DNA of 64,000 bases, taken from the NCBI RefSeq assembly GCF_010587385.1, contig NZ_CP047476.1:496001-560000 (forward strand), in the 5' to 3' direction. Under the pieces are notes generated by a model. It was not told the DNA's origin. It was given only the letters and a program-made list of their open reading frames with translations, and ran no database searches. The position numbers and the translations under genes were made by a program. Source of the stretch: Vibrio astriarenae. Lineage in GTDB: Bacteria > Pseudomonadota > Gammaproteobacteria > Enterobacterales > Vibrionaceae. Shown piece by piece: positions 8,743 to 17,429 of the stretch (its first letter is position 1; each line of letters opens with the position of its first letter).

Positions 8743-11031
8743 TCAGTTGAGTTTCCCTTCATCCAAAGCGCTGGCTACCCAAACCAAAGGTGCATTCCAG
8801 TTGATAGTGATTTCATTCAACGTCCATGCGTTGATGTTGTCACGATAACAGGTTTGCCCAATACAATTTCCCTTCAAAGGTGCGGCGACTGGGTCACTAA
8901 AGCTGATGGAGTTTGGCCCACCTATGAGTGCTCCTGGTGCTGGAGCGGGGTAGTTTTCATCAGCAGCTTTTGCCCAGAATCGGTGGTGTGGATTTTGAGC
9001 TGCATTCGTACCGTGACCAGTGATGTAGGAGATGTTCATCGGGTTAGCACCCAGCACATAGTCCATTGCGTTAGCTGCTGCCTTGATATATTTCGTATCA
9101 CCAGTAAAGTCATTCGCATAGATTAAGAAAATACCGCGATTGACAAGGTTTGAATTGGAACCCCAAGGGTACTCCTCTACGGTATAGGGTATGTGATACC
9201 CTTCGTTTGCTAACTGGCTCACATAGTTATCAGAGGTCTCTATGATCGCTTTACGCGCTTTTTCGACTTCTTTTTTGTCGAGTTTGGATTCAACGACCGC
9301 AAGACTGATCGTGCCAAGGGGTGCAGTGTATTGCCAAAAGATGTCTCCATCCGCCTCAAGATTTGCTTTAGGTGTATCTAAATAGAGAGGCGAGTCTACA
9401 ACGACCTGTTTATAACTGTCTTTTCCTGTTGTGATAAACAGTTCACTCGCTGCCCAGTAAATCTCATCAGCGAGTTCGAAGTCACCATAAGGGCCCGAAC
9501 CGTTGAAATTATCATAGGCATAAATCTCAGGGTGTTTTTCAGCTGCTTGCCAAGCTTTTTCAGCAGCGTTCAAGCATTGCTTAGAAAACTCTGGATCTAT
9601 CTCTTTCCAGATGCGGGCACATTGTGCGCCGATTGCAGCTAGGTTTAAAGTTGCAGCAGTACTTGGTTGCCCAACATAACGCTTCTGTGTGTCCATATGT
9701 GGTGGCAGTGGCATTCCAGTCCATGCTTCATCAGCGATTTTATGGAATGCGAGGTTTGATGCGTCTATCTCGGTGAGTTTCAAGCTTTGGTCACTCGATT
9801 GGTTACCAATAGGCGCATAAACACGCTTTCCTTCAGGTATTTGCATCGCAAGCATAAACTCGATGTTCCAGCGAGCTTCACTAAGGAGTGGGTTTACACC
9901 GTTACCTTGTTCCGGGATGGTGACATTACCGCTGTTAAATGGTGTTTGGGCATTGTCTAACCACAGCCCGCGTTCATATAGGTTTAACAATGTCCAAGTT
10001 GAGATGCCGCTGTTAACGACATATTTGCCATGATCGCCAGCATCATACCAGCCGCCGGTTGTATCGATTGTAAAATCACAGCCCGGCCAGTCATTACCCC
10101 AAGAGTCTTGTTTGTCAAAACAGGTGACGACATCAGAAGGATGTCCAGCAGGGCGAGCCAAATCGTCGCGTTGTACAAACTCGGGTTTGATTTCAATACC
10201 ACTTCGATTTTGATAGAAATAGGAGAGGGCATCGTATTTTAAGCGATTGTAAATTTGACTAGAAATGTCAAAAGGAACACCTTTATCATCTTCTATCGCA
10301 ACGGTCAGTCCACTCATTTCAGATTTATAGTGACTTAGGTTGATTCGGTGAAGCCCCTCACCTGAAGCTTTATTCGTGCCAAAAGGTTCCGTGCGCCCCA
10401 TGTCAACATTGATACCTTCAGCGTTGCTTAGGGTCCAGCGCAACGGTTCTTTGGAGTCGCTCGCAATGAAGATAAACTTATCGGCTTGAGGGAGGAAGCC
10501 TAGCTGATTGTGTCGAATAGGCGAGTTTTCAACGACTTCAACATAAGGCTTACCTTGTATAGACATGTCGCTGATACAAACGGTAGCGGGTTTTTGTGCG
10601 CCCATTTGGAATTGAAACTCACCCCCGGCATCACTTGGTTTATCTTGTGTAAACTCAAAGGTGAACTTTTGCTTTTCGGTGCTAATTTTTGTGTCATTGA
10701 TAAAGTAGTGAGTGTAGGGAGGACCTTCATGTTGAATCAGAGTCTTGACCTGAGTGTTAACATCCGCATAAGCATTGAATGAGATGGTATAGGTCTCGCC
10801 TTCCGCTAATCCCACGCCGCCATGACCTAAGATAACACTCCACGGGTCACTACCAGGGTTAGTTATTTTCATACAAGCTTGGTTATCGTCTGTACTCACT
10901 TGTCCACCGGCAGTCCACCATCCATCAATGCCATTAAATTGCCCATTGCGGATCATCTCATCGGCGAACGCATGACCACTCGAAATCAAAATGCTCGTGA
11001 GGATACACAGGTGCAGTTTACTCTTCTTCAT
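8743..11031 (-). CDS. secreted glycoside hydrolase family 9 (endoglucanase-like) with CBM
   Basis: Predicted to hydrolyse beta-1,4-glucan-type polysaccharides outside the cytoplasm. The start chosen is the ATG at 11031, giving 762 residues, because it directly opens a signal peptide (MKKSKLHLCI..., cleavage near HAFA-D) and follows a GGAAC ribosome site. The longer frame adds 16 unlikely residues. Domain order: signal peptide; a CBM4/9-like beta-sandwich (about 25-157); an Ig-like CelD_N domain (about 165-255); a GH9 (alpha/alpha)6 catalytic domain to the end. The DAGDHGKY motif holds the catalytic Asp pair (D330, D333). The C-terminal GH9 signature Y-x-D-x4-W-x3-E-x-T-x3-N-A is complete, with D731 and proton donor E740. 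Vibrio GH9 enzymes can also act on chitosan oligosaccharides, so cellulose is not certain as substrate. It is a single gene, convergent with the adhesin. Confidence 0.9.
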   Translation of the reverse strand: MKKSKLHLCILTSILISSGHAFADEMIRNGQFNGIDGWWTAGGQVSTDDNQACMKITNPGSDPWSVILGHGGVGLAEGETYTISFNAYADVNTQVKTLIQHEGPPYTHYFINDTKISTEKQKFTFEFTQDKPSDAGGEFQFQMGAQKPATVCISDMSIQGKPYVEVVENSPIRHNQLGFLPQADKFIFIASDSKEPLRWTLSNAEGINVDMGRTEPFGTNKASGEGLHRINLSHYKSEMSGLTVAIEDDKGVPFDISSQIYNRLKYDALSYFYQNRSGIEIKPEFVQRDDLARPAGHPSDVVTCFDKQDSWGNDWPGCDFTIDTTGGWYDAGDHGKYVVNSGISTWTLLNLYERGLWLDNAQTPFNSGNVTIPEQGNGVNPLLSEARWNIEFMLAMQIPEGKRVYAPIGNQSSDQSLKLTEIDASNLAFHKIADEAWTGMPLPPHMDTQKRYVGQPSTAATLNLAAIGAQCARIWKEIDPEFSKQCLNAAEKAWQAAEKHPEIYAYDNFNGSGPYGDFELADEIYWAASELFITTGKDSYKQVVVDSPLYLDTPKANLEADGDIFWQYTAPLGTISLAVVESKLDKKEVEKARKAIIETSDNYVSQLANEGYHIPYTVEEYPWGSNSNLVNRGIFLIYANDFTGDTKYIKAAANAMDYVLGANPMNISYITGHGTNAAQNPHHRFWAKAADENYPAPAPGALIGGPNSISFSDPVAAPLKGNCIGQTCYRDNINAWTLNEITINWNAPLVWVASALDEGKLN

Positions 11032-11178
11032 ATCTGTTCCTTGGTACTTATCCATTAACCTAAATAATGTACTGTGCATAGGTTCATACCGAATAGCGGA
11101 CGAAAGAATGAAGTGTGATGAAAGCCCTTACATGAATAGGGAATCGTGACTACCTGAACAAATCTCATTAATTTCATG

Positions 11179-11190
11179 GTGAAGTTTCAC
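11179..11190. promoter_or_regulatory. 12-bp palindrome GTGAAGTTTCAC between divergent genes
   Basis: Perfect GTGAA/TTCAC inverted repeat with a 2-bp centre, in the 247-bp gap between the divergent GH9 and U32 genes. It could be an operator for either. No family can be assigned and chance occurrence is possible. Confidence 0.3.
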
Positions 11191-11278
11191 GGGCTATATT
11201 TGGGTGATAGGGTCGAAATATGTGAACTAGATCGCTACAATACCGAACTTTTGCAGTTCTCTTTAGTAGGTAAGCCTT

Positions 11279-13273
11279 GTGTACGACAAAAAGCAATTTG
11301 AACTTCTGGCCCCTGGTGGTGATTTAGAATCCATTAAAGCGGCAATTGCCGCTGGTGCGGATGCTATATATTGCGGTCTAGATCGTTTCAATGCGCGTAA
11401 CCGTGCCGCAAATATAACGCTTGATGTACTTGATAGCGTACTCGAGCTTGCTCATCAATATGACTGCAAAATCTTCCTCACTCTCAATATTGTGGTATTG
11501 GAAAGCGAAATACCAGCGATCGTTCGTTTGCTACAGCAACTTCTCGACACAAAGATTGATGGCGTGATTGTGCAGGATTTAGGCTTGGCGTATATCTTGA
11601 AGCACCATTTCCCAGCATTAGATATGCATGTATCCACGCAGATGAACACGCATAACGAAGGTCAAATTGCTCTATTGGGTAAGCTAGGTGCTAGCCGCGT
11701 TAACCTATCTCGTGAGTTAAACATTGATGAAATTGCACAACTAGCAACGTTTGGGCGTGAGCATAACGTGTTAATGGAAGTGTTTGTTCACGGCTCTTAC
11801 TGTATTGGTTTTTCAGGTTTGTGTTACATCAGTTCAGCGCGAAATGGAGCATCTGGGAATCGTGGTCGTTGCAGTCAACCTTGTCGTGAGCAATATCAAC
11901 AAACAGAAATGGGTAAAGATTACCCGTTAAATATGAAAGACAATTCTGCGTTCGGAGACCTTGAGGTACTGGCTGCAGCAGGTGTGTACTCTCTTAAAGT
12001 GGAAGGTCGTATCAAGAAGTCACACTACGTTTATACAGTGGTCGATAATTGGCGCCAACAGATCGATGCACTCTGTAGTGACAAATCGTTATCAGAAGAC
12101 ACTCAAGAGTTGTATACGGTATTTAACCGTGACTTTACTAATGGCTACCTCAAGGGCGATATCCATCGTGATATGTACATCGATAACCCGAGAGATTTTG
12201 CACCGACACACTTTAGCCGTCTGGCTAAAGCCGACACTCCGTTGGAAATAAAATCGGTTAAGCAGGCCTTGTATGACAAAAAAACCGACATCATCAATGC
12301 AGTAGATAGAGCGACGGCGGAGATGGAAATTACCACGGCCAGTAGGCGTAGCCTAAAAGGTGCGATTGAAATTGATGGTTTTGAAATGCCATCTCCGTGC
12401 AGCGACAAATACACGGACCAAACACACACTTTATCTGTTTTGATCTCCGATGTTCACCAGTGTGAACTCATCGACCAGTTCCCAGACGTAGAGTTTATGT
12501 ATCAACTGCCTGACGCTCTGGCTGACTTTGTCGATGTGACCAAACGTCAATTGAAACGACACCCTCGTATGGTTCCAGTATTCCCAGCTGTACTGATTAG
12601 CCAGCACTTTGAAGCGGCGAGGGAACTTTTATCAAGTGCGCGTCCGGATAAAATTGTGACTAACAACCTTGGTGTTGCTCAGCTGGCCATTGAGTTAAAT
12701 ATCGAATGGGTGGCAGGTCCACAGCTTAATCTCACCAACTCATTTGCATTCAAGTGTATTAATGATGAGCTACACGGTGCTGGAGCCTATGTATCATCTG
12801 AACTCAATAAAAATCAGATGAAGCGTTTATATCGACCTGAAAATTTCCAGTTGTACTACACGCTCTATCAACCTTTGACCCTACTGACTAGCCGTCAGTG
12901 TTTGTTTATTCAGAGTGTCGGGTGCAAGAAGCAGAGAATGAACCGCGGGTGTATGAAGCGTTGTTCAAAACATGCCTCAATTTTAAACCTCAAAGATAAC
13001 CCTTATATTATCGATAAAAAAGCGGGTTCATTTAATAGTCTTTACAGTGATAAAAACACATTGAATTTAGCGGCACTTGAAGACCTACGTTCTACCTTTA
13101 CTCACTTCAACATCGATTTGAGGAAAATAAAGACAGAAACCAACATATTGGTTGACGAAGCTCGTCTAATTGAACTGTTTACATCGCTGCTAAAAGGAGA
13201 GTGCGATGAACAGGCGGTTACGGATGTATTGCTGAACACGACCAATAAACAATACGAGAAAGGTGTCTCGTAG
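11279..13273 (+). CDS. peptidase U32 family protein
   Basis: The 664-residue protein opens with the U32 pattern ELLAPGGDLESIKAAIAAG followed by GADAIYCGL, and contains the family signature region around residues 165-205 (VFVHGSYCIGFSGLCYISS, then GNRGRCSQPCR). Four cysteines in the FSGLCYISS/GRCSQPCR area and a later Cys-rich segment (VGCKKQRMNRGCMKRC) match the iron-sulfur Cys pattern of this family. Known members (TrhP, RlhA, UbiU/UbiV) carry out RNA or ubiquinone hydroxylation rather than proteolysis, so an RNA-modifying role is plausible. The length resembles RlhA, but the second half differs from what I recall, so no symbol is given. The start is GTG at 11279; an in-frame stop at 11264 excludes anything longer. 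Confidence 0.8.
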   Translation: MYDKKQFELLAPGGDLESIKAAIAAGADAIYCGLDRFNARNRAANITLDVLDSVLELAHQYDCKIFLTLNIVVLESEIPAIVRLLQQLLDTKIDGVIVQDLGLAYILKHHFPALDMHVSTQMNTHNEGQIALLGKLGASRVNLSRELNIDEIAQLATFGREHNVLMEVFVHGSYCIGFSGLCYISSARNGASGNRGRCSQPCREQYQQTEMGKDYPLNMKDNSAFGDLEVLAAAGVYSLKVEGRIKKSHYVYTVVDNWRQQIDALCSDKSLSEDTQELYTVFNRDFTNGYLKGDIHRDMYIDNPRDFAPTHFSRLAKADTPLEIKSVKQALYDKKTDIINAVDRATAEMEITTASRRSLKGAIEIDGFEMPSPCSDKYTDQTHTLSVLISDVHQCELIDQFPDVEFMYQLPDALADFVDVTKRQLKRHPRMVPVFPAVLISQHFEAARELLSSARPDKIVTNNLGVAQLAIELNIEWVAGPQLNLTNSFAFKCINDELHGAGAYVSSELNKNQMKRLYRPENFQLYYTLYQPLTLLTSRQCLFIQSVGCKKQRMNRGCMKRCSKHASILNLKDNPYIIDKKAGSFNSLYSDKNTLNLAALEDLRSTFTHFNIDLRKIKTETNILVDEARLIELFTSLLKGECDEQAVTDVLLNTTNKQYEKGVS

Positions 13274-13376
13274 TATTAAGACCGCCGAATGTTGTAAATA
13301 ACGTCATATAACTCGCACTCTTCATAGCATGTACTACTATGTTATTGAGTCTTATCACCTTTCCCAAGGAGGGAAC

Positions 13377-13949
13377 ATGAAGAGAGCGTTGTTGGCAATA
13401 AGTATACTGACTGTTGTTGCGGGCTGTGCGACTGGGGATACTCCAGAAGCCAAAAAAAAGAATGCCCGTGCTGAGACGCAGTCAGCCCTTCAAGAGATTT
13501 ATGCTGAACATGATGGTGCTCAAGCGGCAGTTTCAGGAGCGCTTTCATATTTAGTGTGCACGGGTTCAGATAGCTACTTGTTTGCTGCTGCATCAGGTGG
13601 TGGTATTTGTACTTACCACAAAGGTGGAAGTATCGACTATTACCGCTTTGCATCACTGGGGGCAGGCGTTGGGATCGGCTTTAAGAAGATTGCGTTCGTT
13701 TATGCCTATCATGATGCTGCAGCTATGAAACGCTTTGAAGAGACCGGGTGGGATGCAGGTGCCAAAGCAGATGCGACAGCACAAGCCGAAGGTGAGGGCG
13801 GGCAAGCAGCCGCAAACACTTCATTCGATGTTGAAGGTGTGAAGATATATCAAAGCGCGTTATGGGGTGCCGCCGCACAAGCTACCGTTCAGGGTTACAA
13901 GTTTTGGCAAACAGACTTTACTGATGATGTGATAGAAAATTCAGAGTAA
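13377..13949 (+). CDS. SYLF-domain-like (Ysc84-type) lipoprotein
   Basis: The ATG at 13377 follows a strong AAGGAGGG ribosome site and opens a lipoprotein signal peptide with lipobox VAGC, so it is preferred to an upstream in-frame start at 13329. The mature protein is about 172 residues. The central part (GGGICTYHKGGSIDYYRF, then ASLGAGVGIGFKKIAFVYAY) and the segment FEETGWDAGAKADATA followed by VKIYQSALWGAAAQATVQG resemble the lipid-binding SYLF/Ysc84 fold found in bacterial lipoproteins. It probably sits in a cell envelope membrane. Function unknown. It is a single gene closed by a terminator. The SYLF assignment rests on pattern similarity only. Confidence 0.65.
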   Translation: MKRALLAISILTVVAGCATGDTPEAKKKNARAETQSALQEIYAEHDGAQAAVSGALSYLVCTGSDSYLFAAASGGGICTYHKGGSIDYYRFASLGAGVGIGFKKIAFVYAYHDAAAMKRFEETGWDAGAKADATAQAEGEGGQAAANTSFDVEGVKIYQSALWGAAAQATVQGYKFWQTDFTDDVIENSE

Positions 13950-13954
13950 TTATC

Positions 13955-13988
13955 ATTAGAGGCCTCATCAACGAGGCCTCTAATATTT
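13955..13988 (+). terminator. Rho-independent terminator-like hairpin
   Basis: A perfect 12-bp stem ATTAGAGGCCTC/GAGGCCTCTAAT with loop ATCAAC, followed by ATTTTA. It lies six bases after the lipoprotein stop codon. Confidence 0.75.
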
Positions 13989-14161
13989 TAAAGCATGGAC
14001 TTTGGCTCAATTTTACCCGAATCTAAGTAGAACACTCTTACTGTACTAATATTTTTGTTAAAACACTGAAAAATAAATAGTTCAAGCCTTTCTATTCCAG
14101 TTACTTTGTAAGACAATATTTCGCCTAGTTATTATTTTAACGACATTGGTGTTCGACAGTT

Positions 14162-15649
14162 ATGAATCCAGATAGACAATTCACTTTAGAACTCAAATCC
14201 TGGCTCGTTATCCTGATATTCCCGCTGCTTATCATAGTCCCTGGTTCGGTTGCTATTGCACTAGGTCGAGTGACGGACTCCTTAGAGCAATATGCAGATA
14301 GCTTTGTTCGTCGAGTGGACGGTATTGTCGAAGAGCTCTACTTCGAACATGAGCAAGTTAAGGGTGTTAGTTTTAATTGTGAGGATTTTACTGATGAGCT
14401 GTTTTTTGACAGTACTTATCGTGAGATGTTTTTTGTTCAAGATGGAATTGTCATTTGTTCGTCTCGCGTAGGTTCTGCTCACGTCGATCTTCGCCATCTA
14501 TTCGGGTCTAAAGGGGTCAAGACAGGCGAGTATCTCTATAACAGAGCTGGTGACCCATCAAAGCGTTCGTTGGTCGTTGCCACTGTTGATGAAAATGATG
14601 CGTTTTCCGGTGTATTTTCGGTCATTGATCGCGAGTATTTGCAAGCGAATATTGGCAGGCAGGTGAGTGACAGAGTCGGGCAGTTGAAGTTTCGTGTTGG
14701 TAAACAAACCTATCCAGAATACGATGCTTTTACGTCAGACAAACACCATGTTGAAGCAAAATCCAACAAATATAGCTATGAAATTATTGTAGAAGCAAAA
14801 ACTTCGTTTGTTCAACACATGATTAGCTATGTCATTCTTCAAGGAATTGTTCTTTCTTTATTGTTGTCATCATCGTTCGTCGCATTTAGGCGCTATTTCA
14901 CTAAACGCGATTCTCTTGTCGAAGACTTGAAACGTGGCCTTGATAGAGATGAATTGTTTTTGGTTTACCAACCTGTCATCGCTTCTGAAGCTAAAAAGAT
15001 CATTGCACTAGAAGCTTTAGCCCGCTGGGAGCATGTGAAGATGGGCCTCATAGGTCCCAATGTATTCATTCCTTTGGCCGAAGAACATGGTTTGATTAAT
15101 AAACTCACAACCTATGTGTTGGACCGTGTGTACAGAGACTTGTGTGGCATGGAAGAAGTGGGCGTCGAATATATTGGTGTTAACGTACCACCTCAGTATT
15201 TACACAAATCACAACATTTAGACCACCTTAGAGAAATTCAAAATGGACTCAAAGAGTTAGGCGTTACCTTGTGTGTTGAAGTCACGGAACGTCAATTGCT
15301 AGATGAAAATGCGCGTCAATCGCTAACCAAATTAAGAGATATCGGCATCAAAGTATCAATCGATGATTTTGGTACGGGGCACACTTCACTGGCTGTATTG
15401 CAGCAAACTAGTTTTGACGTGTTAAAAGTCGATAAGTGCTTTGTAGACACCATTGGTATCGATTCAGTCAACACTCCCGTATTGCAAACCATCATAGAGC
15501 TAGGGCACCGATTGGGTGTCGATATTGTTGCGGAGGGAGTTGAGACTAAAGAGCAGGTCGACTATCTAGATGCTGCGAGTGTTCAATATCTGCAAGGGTA
15601 CTACTTTTACAAACCTTTAAATTTAACTCAGCTTAGAAAAGTGTTGTGA
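14162..15649 (+). CDS. CSS-motif EAL-domain c-di-GMP phosphodiesterase
   Basis: Predicted inner-membrane enzyme hydrolysing cyclic di-GMP. TM1 is at about residues 13-35; a periplasmic CSS-motif domain spans about 40-218; TM2 is at about 221-242; the cytoplasmic EAL domain runs from about 255 to 490. The CSS motif is at C99-S100-S101 and a second periplasmic cysteine, C73, could form the redox-sensitive disulfide known for this family (PdeC type). Catalytic motifs are intact: E284-A285-L286, D401-D402 in DDFGTG, and VAEGVET. This suggests an active phosphodiesterase controlled by periplasmic thiol redox state. The start ATG has only a weak ribosome site. It is monocistronic. Confidence 0.9.
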   Translation: MNPDRQFTLELKSWLVILIFPLLIIVPGSVAIALGRVTDSLEQYADSFVRRVDGIVEELYFEHEQVKGVSFNCEDFTDELFFDSTYREMFFVQDGIVICSSRVGSAHVDLRHLFGSKGVKTGEYLYNRAGDPSKRSLVVATVDENDAFSGVFSVIDREYLQANIGRQVSDRVGQLKFRVGKQTYPEYDAFTSDKHHVEAKSNKYSYEIIVEAKTSFVQHMISYVILQGIVLSLLLSSSFVAFRRYFTKRDSLVEDLKRGLDRDELFLVYQPVIASEAKKIIALEALARWEHVKMGLIGPNVFIPLAEEHGLINKLTTYVLDRVYRDLCGMEEVGVEYIGVNVPPQYLHKSQHLDHLREIQNGLKELGVTLCVEVTERQLLDENARQSLTKLRDIGIKVSIDDFGTGHTSLAVLQQTSFDVLKVDKCFVDTIGIDSVNTPVLQTIIELGHRLGVDIVAEGVETKEQVDYLDAASVQYLQGYYFYKPLNLTQLRKVL

Positions 15650-15795
15650 TTACAATCAGCTATGTTTGGTTTTTCACAGACATAGTTGATTAGATAGCCA
15701 GTTATGTGAGTGTTTCGTCAAACTCACGAACGCCACATTCTATTCGTATCGTTATCTGTTAGTTTGCGCGTCTTTACGATGAACTAAGGTACACT

Positions 15796-16182
15796 ATGCG
15801 TTTAATCACTTCTCTCGCTTTACTCATTTCAGTTCTGTCTATCAAGCCTGCCATCGCACAAACGGGCGTTGGTGTGATGGTTGGTAATCCGTATTGGGGA
15901 CTTGAGTTAAAACACAATTCATTACGAATGAATGTGAGCCTTGATGACAACTTTGGTGTCGGGGTAAACAAAGTTTTCGGTATTAACAATACTCCTTTTT
16001 ACGTGTTTGCGGGAGGTCATTACGTCGATCGAGATAAGCACAATATTGCTCTGACCCCAGGCATTGGTGTCGAAATCAACGCAAACCCACTGGGCTTTTA
16101 TATTGACTTAGGTCCAAGTTTTTACTTGGATGAAATGGAATTTGACTGGGAAGCACGCGCGGGACTGCGTGTCTATTTCTAA
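15796..16182 (+). CDS. small exported beta-barrel-like protein, function unknown
   Basis: 128 residues with a clear Sec signal peptide (cleavage near AIA-QTG). The mature part is rich in alternating hydrophobic/aromatic strands and ends in RAGLRVYF. A C-terminal Phe is typical of outer-membrane beta-strands recognised by the Bam machinery, so a small outer-membrane barrel or surface protein is likely. I do not recognise the family. It lies upstream of the RND genes but 183 bp away, with no sign of co-transcription. Confidence 0.6.
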   Translation: MRLITSLALLISVLSIKPAIAQTGVGVMVGNPYWGLELKHNSLRMNVSLDDNFGVGVNKVFGINNTPFYVFAGGHYVDRDKHNIALTPGIGVEINANPLGFYIDLGPSFYLDEMEFDWEARAGLRVYF

Positions 16183-16284
16183 TAAACTGCAATAAATTAT
16201 GAATCGATTTTTGCTCTTGAATCCTCTTGTTTACATTCTGTAGCATTATTTGTTCATAAATATTTATTACAAATGCCGATAGTT

Positions 16285-16414
16285 TGAAGCCTGCTAGGTC
16301 TTCTGGCTTGCACTCCGGGTAAAATGGCGTTCTCTTTTTGCTTCTTGTAACCGTTTTCGTCAGCAATGAAAAAATATGCGCTTTTCGCCGGTGTCACCGC
16401 TCTAGCAGGCTTCA
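16285..16414. other. 13-bp inverted repeat bracketing the start of the RND adaptor gene
   Basis: TGAAGCCTGCTAG at 16285-16297 is the exact complement of CTAGCAGGCTTCA at 16402-16414. One arm is in the leader and the other in codons 13-17 of the downstream gene. Folded in mRNA, the start codon at 16366 would lie in the closed loop. Whether it regulates translation is unknown. Confidence 0.5.
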
Positions 16415-17427
16415 CCGCATTCTCACTCCATACTTCTGAAAATGAAGAGCCTTCAGTATCTACAACGTTAACCGTCGATACGACCTTTAGTCATCAGCAG
16501 ACCCTACAACGTAGTGTCCATATGTTGGGTAATACGTTCGCACACCAATCGATAGAGATAAAACCAGAAGAAAAAGGTCGAATTACTCAAGTTTTGGTGA
16601 GTTCCGGCCAGTTAGTAGCGAAAGGAGAACTTCTGTTTAGCCTAGACGACCGTCATCAACGCGCTGTCGTTCAGCGAGAGCAAGCCAACCTCAAAGAAAT
16701 CGAGAGACAATACAATAATTTAGTGCGTTTGTTGCCAAATGGTGCCGTCACACAAGCGGATGTCGATGCAGCACAAGCACTCGTCGAAATGCAGCAGGCA
16801 GAACTCGATATTGCAACGGCAAATCTACAAGACAAGCAAGTCACAGCGCCATTTAGTGGTCGCCTTGGTTTGGTGGATGTCAGTGTCGGTCAAAATGTCG
16901 ACTCAGATACCGTGCTGACCACACTCGATGACCCAAGCAAGCTGAGATTGAACGTAGCGATACCAGCTTCTTATTTACGTCAGCTATCCATTGGCCAGTC
17001 CACTGATCTTTCCAGTGTTGAAGACAGTGCCAAAGTGACCGCTACCCTAACCAGTTTAGATGGACGTGTGAGTAATCAAACTCAGAGTATTCAGGCGCAA
17101 TTCTTAATTGATAACCATAAAGCGGGTCTAACACCGGGTAGCTTAGTTATGGGTGAGTTGACGTTACCTTCTCAAGTTGAAGTAACGATCCCGCTGCAGT
17201 CTGTGGTCTATCGGGGCCATCAGCGCTACGTCTACGTAGTTCATGATTCTGTCGTCGAGCAAAGACCTGTTAGCCTCGGGGAGCGCACTGGCGAGCAGGT
17301 TCAAGTCTTGTCTGGATTGGATCTTGGCGAAGAGATCGTCTATCGTGGAACAGTGAAGTTACGTGACGGCGCAGAAATCGAAGTAATTGAAACCATTGAT
17401 ACTGAATCAACACAAGGTAAGCAGTAA
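16366..17427 (+). CDS. RND efflux periplasmic adaptor subunit (membrane fusion protein)
   Basis: 353 residues. An N-terminal hydrophobic segment (about 5-22) is followed by a biotinyl-lipoyl-like half (KPEEKGRITQVLVSSGQLV), a short coiled-coil hairpin (about 105-145), the second lipoyl half (VTAPFSGRLGLVDVSVGQ), and beta-barrel and membrane-proximal domains. It links an inner-membrane RND pump to an outer-membrane channel. The permease gene starts two bases after this stop codon, so the two are one operon. No good ribosome site precedes the ATG, and an inverted repeat brackets the start. No outer-membrane TolC-type gene is present here. Substrate unknown. Confidence 0.9.
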   Translation: MKKYALFAGVTALAGFTAFSLHTSENEEPSVSTTLTVDTTFSHQQTLQRSVHMLGNTFAHQSIEIKPEEKGRITQVLVSSGQLVAKGELLFSLDDRHQRAVVQREQANLKEIERQYNNLVRLLPNGAVTQADVDAAQALVEMQQAELDIATANLQDKQVTAPFSGRLGLVDVSVGQNVDSDTVLTTLDDPSKLRLNVAIPASYLRQLSIGQSTDLSSVEDSAKVTATLTSLDGRVSNQTQSIQAQFLIDNHKAGLTPGSLVMGELTLPSQVEVTIPLQSVVYRGHQRYVYVVHDSVVEQRPVSLGERTGEQVQVLSGLDLGEEIVYRGTVKLRDGAEIEVIETIDTESTQGKQ

Positions 17428-17429
17428 CA

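Noticed and set aside
16076-16366. 96-codon frame on the minus strand
   Set aside because: Overlaps the exported protein's end and the adaptor leader, no ribosome site or recognisable family.
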